DNA of 64,000 nucleotides from Chryseobacterium gwangjuense (GTDB taxonomy: Bacteria; Bacteroidota; Bacteroidia; Flavobacteriales; Weeksellaceae): the NCBI RefSeq assembly GCF_021311115.1, contig NZ_JAJTNP010000002.1:496001-560000 (forward strand). The letters run 5' to 3'. This document shows positions 1 through 8,292 of this stretch, piece after piece. The notes beneath the pieces were generated by a model. It saw only the letters and a list, made by a program, of their open reading frames with translations. It made no database searches and was not told where the DNA came from. The translations under genes and the position numbers were made by a program. How positions within the stretch are numbered: the stretch's first letter is position 1; every line of letters starts with the position of its first letter.

Positions 1-918
1 TTACCTAAAGTTTCAGTGTTTGGAAAAGACGGAAGCATTCTTGCGTATTCAGATATTGATGGGAAGATTGACAAACAAGTATTAAAACCTGAGCAGGAGA
101 AGTTTCAGATTGTTTATGATAATTTTTCGGTGGCGAGTTTAGCGTATTCAGATTTTGATAAAGAGGTGATAAAAATTAATGACAGGGTAAAAGATATCGA
201 AACCGTAGTCATAAAAAATAATAAACCTGCAAAGTACATTTTCGTAAAAGGTAATTTTAATACTTACGTTACAGTTAACAGTAAATTGAATTGCTATGCT
301 GACGGAATTGTTACTTACATTTTCGATAACAAGACCAAAAAATTAAAAAGTACGAATGTCGAGCAATATCGTGTATACAGATTGGAAGATGTTAAGTTTG
401 AGAAAAAACAAACAGCAATGTGGGACTATGATAACACGATGGATATTCCGGATATGAAGGAAGTCGGAAATATTCTGGAATACAAAAGAAAAAATGCAGT
501 CATTAAAGAATTGAAAGGAGAACAAAAAGATCAGATCGAAATTACCGGAGAAGCCTTGCAGAAAAAAGAATTTGCGTTCTTTGGATACCGTTTTTTTGAT
601 GTTAAAAGTATTATCAATGCTTCATACGAAAAGTCAACTCAAAAAACATTGAGAGATCTGTTGGAATTCAATGAAATTGCTTTTATTAAATTAAAGCATA
701 AGACCGAGCCGGATTACAATCAATTAGTTCTTTACACTAATTTCTATCCTACAGAATTAGACTTTAAAAATGATAACGACATTGAAAGAGTAAAGTTCGA
801 TACAGACAACAGCAACTATACAACTCAATACTGGAAAGACGCTGCTTTTCCGAATATGCAGACCGTTTTTAGCTCGTTTTTTAAAGATGATTTAAAAGAA
901 AAAGAAAATAAAAAATAA
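1..918 (+). CDS. Hypothetical protein, 5' end cut by window
   Basis: The reading frame is open from base 1, so the true start lies outside the window; the GTG at base 16 is an internal codon rather than a convincing start. The visible 305 or so residues are rich in Lys, Asn, Asp and aromatic residues and look like a soluble or periplasmic beta-rich domain. A signal peptide cannot be judged because the N-terminus is missing. It ends 50 bases before a lipoprotein gene that has its own promoter-like box. I do not recognise the family and propose no function. Confidence 0.6.
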   Translation, partial: LPKVSVFGKDGSILAYSDIDGKIDKQVLKPEQEKFQIVYDNFSVASLAYSDFDKEVIKINDRVKDIETVVIKNNKPAKYIFVKGNFNTYVTVNSKLNCYADGIVTYIFDNKTKKLKSTNVEQYRVYRLEDVKFEKKQTAMWDYDNTMDIPDMKEVGNILEYKRKNAVIKELKGEQKDQIEITGEALQKKEFAFFGYRFFDVKSIINASYEKSTQKTLRDLLEFNEIAFIKLKHKTEPDYNQLVLYTNFYPTELDFKNDNDIERVKFDTDNSNYTTQYWKDAAFPNMQTVFSSFFKDDLKEKENKK

Positions 919-943
919 AATCTTCATTAATAAATGGTTTTAC

Positions 944-951
944 TAAATTTG
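944..951 (+). promoter_or_regulatory. Bacteroidetes -7 box for the lipoprotein gene
   Basis: TAAATTTG matches the TAnnTTTG -7 consensus of Bacteroidetes and lies 17 bases before the start codon at 969. No clear -33 TTTG was found at the usual spacing. Confidence 0.4.
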
Positions 952-968
952 CAGCAAACCCGAAAAAA

Positions 969-2159
969 ATGAAAAAGTTTTCTTTTCTGCTAATTCTTAG
1001 TTTATTGCTGTTTACAGCATGTAAAAAAGATCATGTAGATGCATCGAGTACAAAAACATTACAGTCTAGTATTAATGATATGACTTCAAGTCTGCCAACA
1101 ATTAAGCAGATTAAATTTAATGAAGCCTTATACATTCTAAAAACATTTGGAGTAGATGCAGACGGAGATATTAATGAACTAAAAGCTTTAGGACAGTTAA
1201 TTAACGGGAAAAAAGTACCGGAAATAATGACTATGGCAGATGAAGTGGCTCAGAAAAACGGAATAGAATGGGCAAGTACAGCGCCACCGTCGTTAGGTGA
1301 AATGAATATTTTCGGGGACGATAAAGCAAAAGAAAGTGATGCGAATGATGTGAAAGCAAGCTCATTAAGTATCATTACAAGACCTACAGGTGACGATGGA
1401 ACAGGGGCGCCAACTGCACTTCAGATTGTTCCAAGATTGGTAGATAACGCAGGTAATCCAGTAGCTTTTACAGGAGCTGGTTTAGAAGCAACTCTTGAGG
1501 TTTTCAGTAACGGAGAAAAGCTTGCTACTGCAAAAAACCTGATGCAGGATAATAATTTCAAAGGGTTTAATTTAAAATTTTCATCAATTCCTGCAGCTAA
1601 AGTGATCGATAATAAAATCGATATCACGGTTTCAGTAAAAACTACAGCAAAGACTTTCAAAATGTCAAAAATAGGATTAGATGTTAATCCTTCAGCATTA
1701 AAAGTTCCTGCACCTCCAAAAGTAGATTCTACAGCAGTTAACCAAGATCCGGCTATCGTAGACCCAAATAATCCGGCTACAACACCGACAACAACAGATC
1801 CGGCTGCAACAACAGCTCCTGCAACACCAAAACAACCTACTGCAGATCCAAGAACTACCGTAAATAGTTTTTTAAATAATGTAAGCTCACAAAACCTTAA
1901 AGCAGCTTATAACTCTTCTAATAACCCAAGTTGGGGAAGTTATGAGTCTTTCTCCAATCCGAATTCAGGATTTGGTGCGGTAAAAAATGTGAGTGTTAAA
2001 AATATCACGACTACCGGAGCTAACGCAAATGGAGCAAGTGTAAATGCGACATACGATGTTACAGATAAAAGTGGAAAAACAACTTCTCTGAAAGTAACTT
2101 TCGGACTTAAAAATGTAAATGGTGATTGGAAGATTTCAAGCTATAAAATAAACCCGTAA
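969..2159 (+). CDS. Lipoprotein with C-terminal NTF2-like domain
   Basis: This 396-aa protein begins with a lipoprotein signal peptide: a hydrophobic stretch ending in LLLFTAC with the lipobox Cys at residue 18, followed by KKD. It should be anchored in the envelope. Residues about 255-295 form a Pro/Thr/Ala/Asp-rich linker. The last 100 residues start with DPRTTVNSFLNNV and end GDWKISSYKINP, the pattern of DUF4878/SnoaL-like (NTF2-fold) domains, which often bind small ligands or act as scaffolds. The stop codon abuts the apt start, so the two are probably co-transcribed. The substrate or partner is unknown; the NTF2-like call rests on the C-terminal pattern alone. Confidence 0.7.
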   Translation: MKKFSFLLILSLLLFTACKKDHVDASSTKTLQSSINDMTSSLPTIKQIKFNEALYILKTFGVDADGDINELKALGQLINGKKVPEIMTMADEVAQKNGIEWASTAPPSLGEMNIFGDDKAKESDANDVKASSLSIITRPTGDDGTGAPTALQIVPRLVDNAGNPVAFTGAGLEATLEVFSNGEKLATAKNLMQDNNFKGFNLKFSSIPAAKVIDNKIDITVSVKTTAKTFKMSKIGLDVNPSALKVPAPPKVDSTAVNQDPAIVDPNNPATTPTTTDPAATTAPATPKQPTADPRTTVNSFLNNVSSQNLKAAYNSSNNPSWGSYESFSNPNSGFGAVKNVSVKNITTTGANANGASVNATYDVTDKSGKTTSLKVTFGLKNVNGDWKISSYKINP

Positions 2160-2696
2160 ATGGCTTCACAAGAACTTATTAAAAGACTTGAAACGACTAT
2201 TGAAAACATCCCTGATTTTCCGATTCCCGGAATTCAGTTTAAAGATATTTCTCCCATCTTTCTTGATCCAAAATTATATGAAGCTGTCATTGAAGATCTG
2301 GTTGCTTTCAGCAAAGGAAAAATAGATGCCGTTTGCGGAATTGAAAGTCGAGGATATTTGTTCGGAATTGCCATCGCAGTAGCATTGGAAGTTCCGTTTA
2401 TCCTGATCAGAAAGGCTGGAAAACTTCCTCCACCCATTATTTCTGAGAAATATGATTTGGAATACGGAAGCGCTATTATTGAAACGCGTGAAGGACAAAT
2501 AAAACCAGGACAAAGAGTGCTGATTCATGATGATCTTTTAGCAACAGGAGGAACTACAGAAGCCGCGGCAAAATTAGTAGAAAAACAAGGAGCAACGGTA
2601 TCGCAATTCAGCTTCTTGATTGGTCTTAAAGGATTGAATGGGGATGAAAAACTGAAAAAGTTCAACGCAGAAATCTATCATATTTTAGAATATTAA
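2160..2696 (+). CDS. apt: Adenine phosphoribosyltransferase
   Basis: Apt converts adenine and PRPP into AMP and pyrophosphate (purine salvage, cytoplasm). The 178-aa length is normal for the family. Seen in the sequence are the family N-terminus (FPIPGIQFKDISPIF), the VCGIESRGYLFG segment, and the PRPP-binding loop VLIHDDLLATGGTT near residues 120-133. The start codon directly follows the TAA of the upstream lipoprotein gene, so translation is probably coupled and the two form one transcript. A strong hairpin terminator follows at 2716-2751. Confidence 0.95.
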   Translation: MASQELIKRLETTIENIPDFPIPGIQFKDISPIFLDPKLYEAVIEDLVAFSKGKIDAVCGIESRGYLFGIAIAVALEVPFILIRKAGKLPPPIISEKYDLEYGSAIIETREGQIKPGQRVLIHDDLLATGGTTEAAAKLVEKQGATVSQFSFLIGLKGLNGDEKLKKFNAEIYHILEY

Positions 2697-2715
2697 GAAT
2701 TCTCAAAAAATATTT

Positions 2716-2751
2716 AAAAGCTTCATAAACTCGATTTATGAAGCTTTTTTT
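2716..2751 (+). terminator. Rho-independent terminator after apt
   Basis: A 14-bp perfect stem (AAAAGCTTCATAAA and its complement) with a 5-base loop runs into a T tract, 20 bases after the apt stop codon. Confidence 0.85.
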
Positions 2752-2824
2752 ATGATTGACAATTAGCAATTTGCTCCATTCAAATAATATTTATTCACTT
2801 TTATTAATAATACGCATAAAGTAT

Positions 2825-2855
2825 TTTGTAAATCCCTAAGAAACAATTAAATTTG
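2825..2855 (+). promoter_or_regulatory. Bacteroidetes -33/-7 promoter for the TPR-ribH unit
   Basis: TTTG at 2825-2828, a 19-base spacer, and TAAATTTG at 2848-2855 match both halves of the Bacteroidetes housekeeping promoter. It lies 21 bases before the start codon at 2877 and is the best full-consensus promoter noticed in the window. Confidence 0.7.
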
Positions 2856-2876
2856 CAGTTCAATTTTTAAAAATTT

Positions 2877-3584
2877 ATGGCAAAATTGGGAAACAATGCT
2901 CAGAACGAGCAAGAAGGTAAAGAAACAGTAGAGTTTTTTAAAGATCTTGACAGAGAAGCTTTAAACACTGAAAGATTTCTTGAAAAATACTCAAAACAAC
3001 TAGGTATCGTTTTCGGGATTTTGGTTTTGGGAGTTTTAGGTTTTTTTGGATATAAGCAATTTATTGAAGCTCCAAAAAACGTAGAAGCTGTAAAAAGTTA
3101 CCTTTCTGCACAGAAAAATGCTGTTGATGGAAAAGACAAAGAAGCTCTTGGAGGTAAGTCTGCTGCAAATCCTGGATTTTTAGGAACGTACGAGGATTAT
3201 TCCGGGACTAAAGTAGGAAAGCTTTCTGCTTACAACGCAGGTCTTTTGAAGTTCAAAGAAGGTAAATTTCAGGAAGCATACGATCTTTTAGATAAGTTTT
3301 CTTCAGATAATAAAACTTTGATGGCAATGAAATACGGAGCAATGGCAGATGCAAAATCAGGTCTTAACAAGAATGACGAAGCTCTTACATTATTAGACAA
3401 AGCTTCTTCTGCTTCTGATGATCCATATACTAGCTATTATTTCACAAGAAAAGCAGGGATCGTAGCATTAGGTCTTAAGAAAAATGCAGAAGCTAAAAAG
3501 TATTTTGCAGCAATTGACGAGAAATATCAGGACTACGACAACGGAATGTCTGATTCTTATATTGAAATGACTAAATATTACTAA
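2877..3584 (+). CDS. Single-pass membrane TPR-like protein (YfgM-type)
   Basis: This 235-aa protein has a short charged cytoplasmic N-terminus, one transmembrane helix at about residues 44-63 (LGIVFGILVLGVLGFFGYK), then an alpha-helical region. Segments such as LSAYNAGLLKFKEGKFQEAYDLL and SGLNKNDEALTLLDKA are TPR-like. The topology matches the YfgM/tetratricopeptide_2-like family, which in proteobacteria links the Sec translocon to periplasmic chaperones; that role is not shown here. It has a good promoter and is followed 3 bases later by ribH, so the two probably form an operon, although the functions are not obviously linked. Confidence 0.75.
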   Translation: MAKLGNNAQNEQEGKETVEFFKDLDREALNTERFLEKYSKQLGIVFGILVLGVLGFFGYKQFIEAPKNVEAVKSYLSAQKNAVDGKDKEALGGKSAANPGFLGTYEDYSGTKVGKLSAYNAGLLKFKEGKFQEAYDLLDKFSSDNKTLMAMKYGAMADAKSGLNKNDEALTLLDKASSASDDPYTSYYFTRKAGIVALGLKKNAEAKKYFAAIDEKYQDYDNGMSDSYIEMTKYY

Positions 3585-3587
3585 AAA

Positions 3588-4106
3588 ATGGCAACAGTTA
3601 ATCTTTCCGATTACAAGCCACTTCATATAACTAATGCCGATGAGTTTTCAATCGGCATTGTTTTTTCTGAGTGGAATGATTTTGTAACGTACAACCTTCG
3701 TGATGCAGCCTTGGAAATTCTTGAAAAAGAAGGGGTAAAAGTAGAAAATATTACACTTTTTTCTGTTCCGGGAGCATTTGAACTGAACTATGCAAGTATG
3801 CAGCTTTGTAAGGAGCGGAAATATGATGCAGTGATTGCGATTGGATGTGTTATCCGTGGAGAAACACCACATTTCGATTTTGTATGCTCTGCAGTAGCTC
3901 AAGGGATCAAAGATTGTAATGTTCTTACCGATACACCTACGATCTTCTGTGTACTGACTGATGATACCAAAGAACAGTCTATTGCAAGAAGCGGAGGAGA
4001 TCTTGGAAATAAAGGAGTAGAAGCGGCAGTTACAGCGTTGAGAATGATTGATTTTAAAAAGAATCTATCCGTTAAAAAAGGAAATATCGGATTTGGACAT
4101 TCTTAA
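3588..4106 (+). CDS. ribH: 6,7-dimethyl-8-ribityllumazine synthase
   Basis: RibH condenses 5-amino-6-ribitylaminouracil with 3,4-dihydroxy-2-butanone 4-phosphate to give lumazine, the penultimate step of riboflavin synthesis; it usually forms a 60-mer shell or pentamer. The 172-aa protein contains the family motifs VPGAFELNYA, AIGCVIRGETPHFDFVC (with the catalytic His) and a GNKGVEAAVTALRM C-terminal helix. The start lies 3 bases after the TPR gene. No FMN riboswitch is present upstream, and the other rib genes are not in the window. Transcription ends at the perfect palindrome 4121-4156. Confidence 0.95.
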   Translation: MATVNLSDYKPLHITNADEFSIGIVFSEWNDFVTYNLRDAALEILEKEGVKVENITLFSVPGAFELNYASMQLCKERKYDAVIAIGCVIRGETPHFDFVCSAVAQGIKDCNVLTDTPTIFCVLTDDTKEQSIARSGGDLGNKGVEAAVTALRMIDFKKNLSVKKGNIGFGHS

Positions 4107-4120
4107 TGAGAAATAAAGAA

Positions 4121-4156
4121 AATATAAAAGGAGCTTAATTAAGCTCCTTTTATATT
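4121..4156. terminator. Bidirectional terminator between convergent genes
   Basis: A 36-base perfect palindrome centred on GAGCTTAATTAAGCTC, with A-rich and T-rich flanks on both strands, sits exactly between ribH (+) and the ATP-grasp gene (-). Confidence 0.85.
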
Positions 4157-5284
4157 TTAATCAATCAGATGAGGGATAAAACGACTCTGATTATTGGTAA
4201 TTAAATTAACAGACTCTCTGATGCCGATTCCGGCAGATTCCTGACCAATCACCCAGCTTCCGATAATCGGGTAATTTCCATTGAAATTCGGAAGATCGAA
4301 TAACTGCTGATAAATATACCCTTCTTTACCATAGACTCCATTGTTCTGCTCTAAGGGGATGTTGTTTTTAAACAATGTTACATTAGCTCCTTCTCTGGAA
4401 TATATTGGTTTTTTTACGAAATCCTTTAAATGTTTAGGCTCAAAATACGATTCAAGTAAATAAGGATGATTCGGATACATTTCCCAAAGAATAGGTAAAA
4501 TTGCTTTTGATGAAAGAAGAAGTTTCCACGCCGGTTCTATCCATTGAGACCTGAAATTATTTTTAACGAGCTTTTCTCCAAAACCATCATCAAGAATCCA
4601 TTCGTATGGATATAGTTTGAAAATATATTCCATAATGGTTTTGTCTCCCGAGATAAATTCTTCAATATCTTCTGCCCATCCAATATCCTGAATGGCGATA
4701 AATTCAGTGTCGAAACCGGCTTGAGTGGCACAGTCTCTTAAATATTCCACATTCGTTGCATCCTCAATATTTGTAAGAGAGGCAAAATAGATATAATGAG
4801 GATTCATGTAATTTTTAAGATACTTCCAGTAATCGACCAGCTTTTCATGAATAGAGTTAAATTGGTCTTTGTACGGATACATCTCCTGAAGCCAATACCA
4901 TTGCACTACAGAAGCTTCATACAATGAGGTTGGAGTATCTGCATTGAATTCTAAAAGCTTTAGATTTTTACCATCAAAACCGAAATCAAACCTTCCATAA
5001 ATTGATGGATGATCTTCTTCCCAGCTTGTAATGATATAGTTTTTAAACCATTCCGGAATATTAAATCGATACCAAAGATTTTTTTCAATGATATAATCTA
5101 CCGCTTCAAGACACATCTGCCAAAGTTCGGCGGTAGCATTTTCTATGGTGTTGATTTCTTCTGAGGAAAATTGATAATAATGGCTTTCATCCCAATAAAG
5201 CCCTTCTAAAGAGTGATAACCGAAGCCTAAATTTTCAAGTTTGTGTTCCCAGTTTTTTCGGAAACCTGATGTAATTCTTTCCAT
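4157..5284 (-). CDS. Glutathionylspermidine synthase-family ATP-grasp ligase (YgiC/YjfC type)
   Basis: The 375-aa protein resembles the C-terminal amide-synthetase domain of glutathionylspermidine synthase. Recognisable segments are the N-terminal GFGYHSLEGLYWDESHYYQFS, GRFDFGFDGKNLKLLEFNADTPTSLYEASVVQW near residues 95-130, PAWKLLLSSKAILPILWEMYPNHPYLLESYF near residues 245-280, and KKPIYSREGANVTLF. The lone ligase domain without the amidase half is the YgiC/YjfC type, whose physiological substrate is not settled; it probably forms an ATP-dependent peptide-like bond on a small molecule. It is the last gene of a three-gene unit with two small lipoprotein genes, 2 bases apart. Confidence 0.85.
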   Translation of the reverse strand: MERITSGFRKNWEHKLENLGFGYHSLEGLYWDESHYYQFSSEEINTIENATAELWQMCLEAVDYIIEKNLWYRFNIPEWFKNYIITSWEEDHPSIYGRFDFGFDGKNLKLLEFNADTPTSLYEASVVQWYWLQEMYPYKDQFNSIHEKLVDYWKYLKNYMNPHYIYFASLTNIEDATNVEYLRDCATQAGFDTEFIAIQDIGWAEDIEEFISGDKTIMEYIFKLYPYEWILDDGFGEKLVKNNFRSQWIEPAWKLLLSSKAILPILWEMYPNHPYLLESYFEPKHLKDFVKKPIYSREGANVTLFKNNIPLEQNNGVYGKEGYIYQQLFDLPNFNGNYPIIGSWVIGQESAGIGIRESVNLITNNQSRFIPHLID

Positions 5285-5286
5285 AC

Positions 5287-5619
5287 TTATGAAGATGCTC
5301 TAAATCCGCTTCTGCCTAATCCTCCTCGTACTACATTTCCCTTATAGGTACTTCTGCCAACATTTGATTTTGAACTGATGGCGTCACTGTAATATCCGGC
5401 TTTTTGATAAGAACCATTGTGAAAAGATCCATACGGTCTGAAAGCATGATACCAAAAATATCCGGGCATAAAACCATGGCTTCTGGAGTAAGAAGCAGTG
5501 GAATCAGATCTCATATATACTTTTTTCTCATTCTTCCATTGATCTTCAGGTTTGTTTTGGGTACATGAAGCAAGAATTCCTGTTACAAAAAGCAATTTTA
5601 TAGAATTAGATTTTTTCAT
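5287..5619 (-). CDS. Small lipoprotein, possibly YgiB-like
   Basis: This 110-aa protein has a lipoprotein signal (KLLFVTGILASC, lipobox Cys at residue 19). The mature part is rich in Gly, Ser, Tyr and Phe (HGFMPGYFWYHAFRPYGSFH) and ends with a Gly/Arg/Ser tail (RGGLGRSGFRASS). In proteobacteria, YgiC-type ligases are paired with YgiB, a small lipoprotein that also ends in a Gly/Arg/Ser-rich tail. Position and composition both suggest this gene plays that part, but sequence similarity could not be tested. It lies 2 bases before the ligase gene. Confidence 0.6.
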   Translation of the reverse strand: MKKSNSIKLLFVTGILASCTQNKPEDQWKNEKKVYMRSDSTASYSRSHGFMPGYFWYHAFRPYGSFHNGSYQKAGYYSDAISSKSNVGRSTYKGNVVRGGLGRSGFRASS

Positions 5620-5621
5620 AA

Positions 5622-5945
5622 CTATTGTACTGTTATATAAAACTCGTAATCTTTTTTGGTTTTTGCGGTCTGATCATAGCCGTCATTACCTTCTCCAGTC
5701 ACAAGAGTATCTCCTAAAGAAGGAATGGTATCTGTCTTAATAATCTCTCTAAAAAGCTTGTTGTTTTTCCAGATTTTATGTTTGGTGATTAAAACGTCTG
5801 CGCTGTCAATATGCTTTACAGAAAGTTCTGTTTCGATAGCTGCGTGTTTGTCGATGTCGCTTACTTCGTCTTCCTTATATTCTTCATTACATGAGTGTAA
5901 ACTTAATACGCCCAGTAATAAAAAGAAAATTTGAATTTTTTTCAC
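5622..5945 (-). CDS. Hypothetical small lipoprotein
   Basis: The 107-aa product starts MKKIQIFFLLLGVLSLHSC, a lipoprotein signal with its Cys at residue 19, followed by an acidic stretch (NEEYKEDEVSDIDKH) and a compact C-terminal domain. I do not recognise the family. It is the first gene of the unit that leads into the small lipoprotein and the ATP-grasp ligase, with 2-base gaps. A TACTTTTG box at 5964-5971 on the minus strand is the likely -7 promoter element. Confidence 0.65.
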   Translation of the reverse strand: MKKIQIFFLLLGVLSLHSCNEEYKEDEVSDIDKHAAIETELSVKHIDSADVLITKHKIWKNNKLFREIIKTDTIPSLGDTLVTGEGNDGYDQTAKTKKDYEFYITVQ

Positions 5946-5963
5946 TTTAGTTTTAATTTTTCA

Positions 5964-5971
5964 CAAAAGTA
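5964..5971 (-). promoter_or_regulatory. -7 box for the lipoprotein/ATP-grasp operon
   Basis: TACTTTTG on the minus strand matches TAnnTTTG and lies 18 bases upstream of the start codon at 5945. No good -33 was seen. Confidence 0.4.
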
Positions 5972-6021
5972 ATTATTTAGTAATGATATTATTTTAAATT
6001 TACATATAAAATAAACAAAAT

Positions 6022-6882
6022 ATGAAATGGACAGACGATAGAAGCGGTAATGTAGAAGACAGGCGAGGTTCCGGAAGTGGCGGAGCAATTGTAGGAGGAG
6101 GTCTTGGTACCCTTATTATTGCAGCAATTGTATTCTTTTTGGGAGGTGATCCTTCTTCTATCCTTTCTTCAGGAAGTATGGGAAATGGAGGTGCCCAAAC
6201 CGAACAAAGAGACCTGAGTGCCAATGAACTTAAAGTAAGAGAGTTTGTACAAATGGTGACTGCCGAAAATGAAGAAACCTGGACTAAAGTTTTTGCGGAG
6301 AATGGATTGAAATATCAACCCGCAAGAGTCGTTTTGTTTGAAAATACAACAAGATCGGGATGTGGAACGGCACAGTCTGCAATGGGACCTTTTTATTGTC
6401 CTGCAGACCAAACGGTTTATATGGATATGAGTTTTTTTAAAGAATTGGAACAGCGTTTCGGAGCTAAAGTGACAGAATTCTCTATTGCCTATGTAATGGC
6501 TCATGAAATGGGACATCATGTACAAAATCTTTTAGGAACTTTGGGAGAAACGGATAAAGTAAGAACAAGCGGAAATTATTCCGAAGCACAGATTAACAAA
6601 GTTTCTGTGGCTACAGAGCTTCAGGCGGATTTTTATGCAGGACTTTGGGCAAAACAGACAGATAGCAGAGAACGTATTTTAGAACCGGGAGATATTCAGT
6701 CTGCGATAGATGCTGCGGAAGCGGTGGGAGACGACAATATTCAGAAAAGATCGCAGGGATATGTAAATCAGGAAAGCTTTACTCACGGATCATCTGCTCA
6801 GCGTAAAGAATGGTTTATGAAAGGATACAATACCGGAGATATCAGACAGGGCAATACTTTCAATCAGCTTTTAAATAATTAA
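6022..6882 (+). CDS. YpfJ-family neutral zinc metallopeptidase
   Basis: The 286-aa protein fits the putative neutral zinc metallopeptidase family (YpfJ, Pfam Zn_peptidase). It starts MKWTDDRSGNVEDRRGSG, the usual family N-terminus, followed by one transmembrane helix (about residues 26-41, GGGLGTLIIAAIVFFLGG). The catalytic motif AHEMGHHVQ (HExxH) lies near residues 160-168, and downstream ATELQADFYAGLWA carries the probable third zinc ligand. An RSGCGTAQSAMGPFYCPAD segment with paired cysteines is also typical. The substrate is unknown in all members. It stands alone, divergent from the lipoprotein operon. Confidence 0.9.
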   Translation: MKWTDDRSGNVEDRRGSGSGGAIVGGGLGTLIIAAIVFFLGGDPSSILSSGSMGNGGAQTEQRDLSANELKVREFVQMVTAENEETWTKVFAENGLKYQPARVVLFENTTRSGCGTAQSAMGPFYCPADQTVYMDMSFFKELEQRFGAKVTEFSIAYVMAHEMGHHVQNLLGTLGETDKVRTSGNYSEAQINKVSVATELQADFYAGLWAKQTDSRERILEPGDIQSAIDAAEAVGDDNIQKRSQGYVNQESFTHGSSAQRKEWFMKGYNTGDIRQGNTFNQLLNN

Positions 6883-6896
6883 TGTCATCAAAATAA

Positions 6897-6927
6897 AAAA
6901 TTCCTGAAGATTTTCTTCAGGAATTTT
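6897..6927. terminator. Bidirectional terminator
   Basis: A 14-bp perfect stem (AAAATTCCTGAAGA) with a 3-base TTT loop lies between the convergent zinc peptidase and GLPGLI genes, with A/T tracts on both sides. Confidence 0.85.
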
Positions 6928-6930
6928 AGT

Positions 6931-7770
6931 TTATGGTAATTCGATAGGATTGCTGTTTCTCTTGGCTTCTTCTTTTACTCTTTCTTCCATTCTCTTTCTC
7001 ATATCAGCCGGATTTTGATTTCCACCGCCGCCTCCAATTCTCATCGGTGCAGAAATTCCGCCGCCACCGCCTTGATTCATGAATGACATGGGATCTGTTT
7101 TAAATTTTTCCTGTTGCTTTACAAAATCGGTTCTTTTTACTTTGATCACAGTTCCAAACTGGTTCAAAGCCGGAATTTCTGAGATTTTATAATTTTTCAT
7201 TAAGTCAAAAGAATACTCTCCTTTGTCATCTTCAGCTTTTACAATAAGACCAGGAAGTCCACTAAATTTATACGGTCCATCCTGATAGGGTAAATCTGTA
7301 GTAAACCAGGCTGTCCATTTTCTGCCTCCAAAATCTGTTTCTGCTTTTTGAACTTTATAATCTCCTATTTTGGTAGTTTCTGAAGAAATTTTCCAGTTAA
7401 TTGGGCGATCTTCCTCATAAACATAAATGTCTCGACCTAATCTGTCTTTATAAATCGTTTTCTGATTCCCTTTGTCCTTTTCAATAGAGTAGTTGATGTT
7501 TGATCTTAAGCTTTCCATCTGATCCCTGTTGAAGCTTCCTCTTCCGCCTCCGCCTTGAAAGGCTTTTTGCATAATAGAATCTCTTTTAACCCTGTTTTCG
7601 GAATAGAAAAGAGATTTTTCAGCCGAAATGTCTAAATACGCATTTTCGGTTTTGATGTCGGCTTTATTGGATGCATCAGGTTTCATAGTAACCTGATAAA
7701 CAAATCTGTTGGTTTGTGCAAAAATATTCTGTACGAATAGCGCTAAAGCAATGATGCCTATTTTTTTCAT
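6931..7770 (-). CDS. GLPGLI family protein
   Basis: This 279-aa exported protein has a signal peptide (MKKIGIIALALFVQNIFAQ). Its central segment YKFSGLPGLIVKAEDDKGEYSFDL, near residues 165-190, contains the GLPGLI signature that names this Bacteroidetes-specific family (Porph_ging). The C-terminal third is unusual in having several Gly-rich runs (QGGGGGISAPMRIGGGGGNQ) followed by a charged tail ending NPIELP. The function of the family is unknown; members often sit near TonB-dependent transport genes, but none is adjacent here. A TAACTTTG box at 7809-7816 is a likely promoter element. Confidence 0.85.
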   Translation of the reverse strand: MKKIGIIALALFVQNIFAQTNRFVYQVTMKPDASNKADIKTENAYLDISAEKSLFYSENRVKRDSIMQKAFQGGGGRGSFNRDQMESLRSNINYSIEKDKGNQKTIYKDRLGRDIYVYEEDRPINWKISSETTKIGDYKVQKAETDFGGRKWTAWFTTDLPYQDGPYKFSGLPGLIVKAEDDKGEYSFDLMKNYKISEIPALNQFGTVIKVKRTDFVKQQEKFKTDPMSFMNQGGGGGISAPMRIGGGGGNQNPADMRKRMEERVKEEAKRNSNPIELP

Positions 7771-7808
7771 TTCTGGGTTAATTTATTATTTGGATTTCAA
7801 AAGATTAC

Positions 7809-7816
7809 CAAAGTTA
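7809..7816 (-). promoter_or_regulatory. -7 box for the GLPGLI gene
   Basis: TAACTTTG on the minus strand fits TAnnTTTG and lies 38 bases upstream of the start codon at 7770. Confidence 0.4.
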
Positions 7817-7881
7817 AAGCTTATCAATGATAAAAATCGATAAAATAAAAAAGCTGATTTTTATATCCTGATTTTTGTTCG

Positions 7882-7889
7882 TATTTTTG
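7882..7889 (+). promoter_or_regulatory. -7 box for the suf cluster
   Basis: TATTTTTG fits TAnnTTTG and lies 29 bases before the sufA-like start codon. A -33 element at normal spacing is not evident. Confidence 0.35.
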
Positions 7890-7918
7890 CAGAAAGTAAA
7901 TCATTCTAAATAAATACA

Positions 7919-8248
7919 ATGATAAAAGTTTCAGATCAAGCAAAAGCGAAAGCCATCCAGCTGATGACAGAAGATGGTTTTAAACCTTTTGAAGACTATA
8001 TAAGAGTTGGAGTGAAAAGCGGGGGATGCTCAGGATTAGAATATGTTTTGAAGTTTGATAACGAAAAAACAGACACTGATCAGGTTTTTGAAGACAATGA
8101 TATTAAAATTATTGTAGATAAAAAATCAATTCTCTATTTGGCAGGTACAATTTTGGAATATTCAGGAGGGTTGAATGGAAAAGGATTTGTTTTTAACAAT
8201 CCGAACGCATCCAGAACATGTGGATGTGGAGAATCTTTCAGCCTTTAG
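7919..8248 (+). CDS. sufA: A-type iron-sulfur carrier (SufA/IscA/ErpA family)
   Basis: A 109-aa A-type carrier thought to accept Fe-S clusters from the SufBCD scaffold and pass them to target proteins. The three conserved cluster-binding cysteines are visible: one in VKSGGCSGLEY (about residue 39) and two in RTCGCGESFSL at the C-terminus. The length is typical. Genomic position, directly before sufB-sufC-sufD-sufS, supports the SufA name over IscA or ErpA. The last codons form a small hairpin (CAGCC-TTTA-GGCTG, 8239-8252) without a T run. Confidence 0.9.
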   Translation: MIKVSDQAKAKAIQLMTEDGFKPFEDYIRVGVKSGGCSGLEYVLKFDNEKTDTDQVFEDNDIKIIVDKKSILYLAGTILEYSGGLNGKGFVFNNPNASRTCGCGESFSL

Positions 8249-8260
8249 GCTGATTAAAAA

Positions 8261-8280
8261 GATTTAGAGATTAAGAAATT
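8261..8280 (+). repeat. Left arm of inverted repeat bracketing the four-helix-bundle gene
   Basis: GATTTAGAGATTAAGAAATT lies 12 bases before the four-helix-bundle start codon. It is the reverse complement of 8674-8693 except for one position, which would be a G-U pair in RNA, so the transcript could form a 20-bp helix looping out the gene. Confidence 0.8.
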
Positions 8281-8292
8281 AAAAAAATATTT

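Noticed and set aside
4121..4156. Perfect 36-base palindrome as a protein-binding site
   Set aside because: It lies between convergent stop codons with A and T tracts on both sides, so a bidirectional terminator explains it fully.
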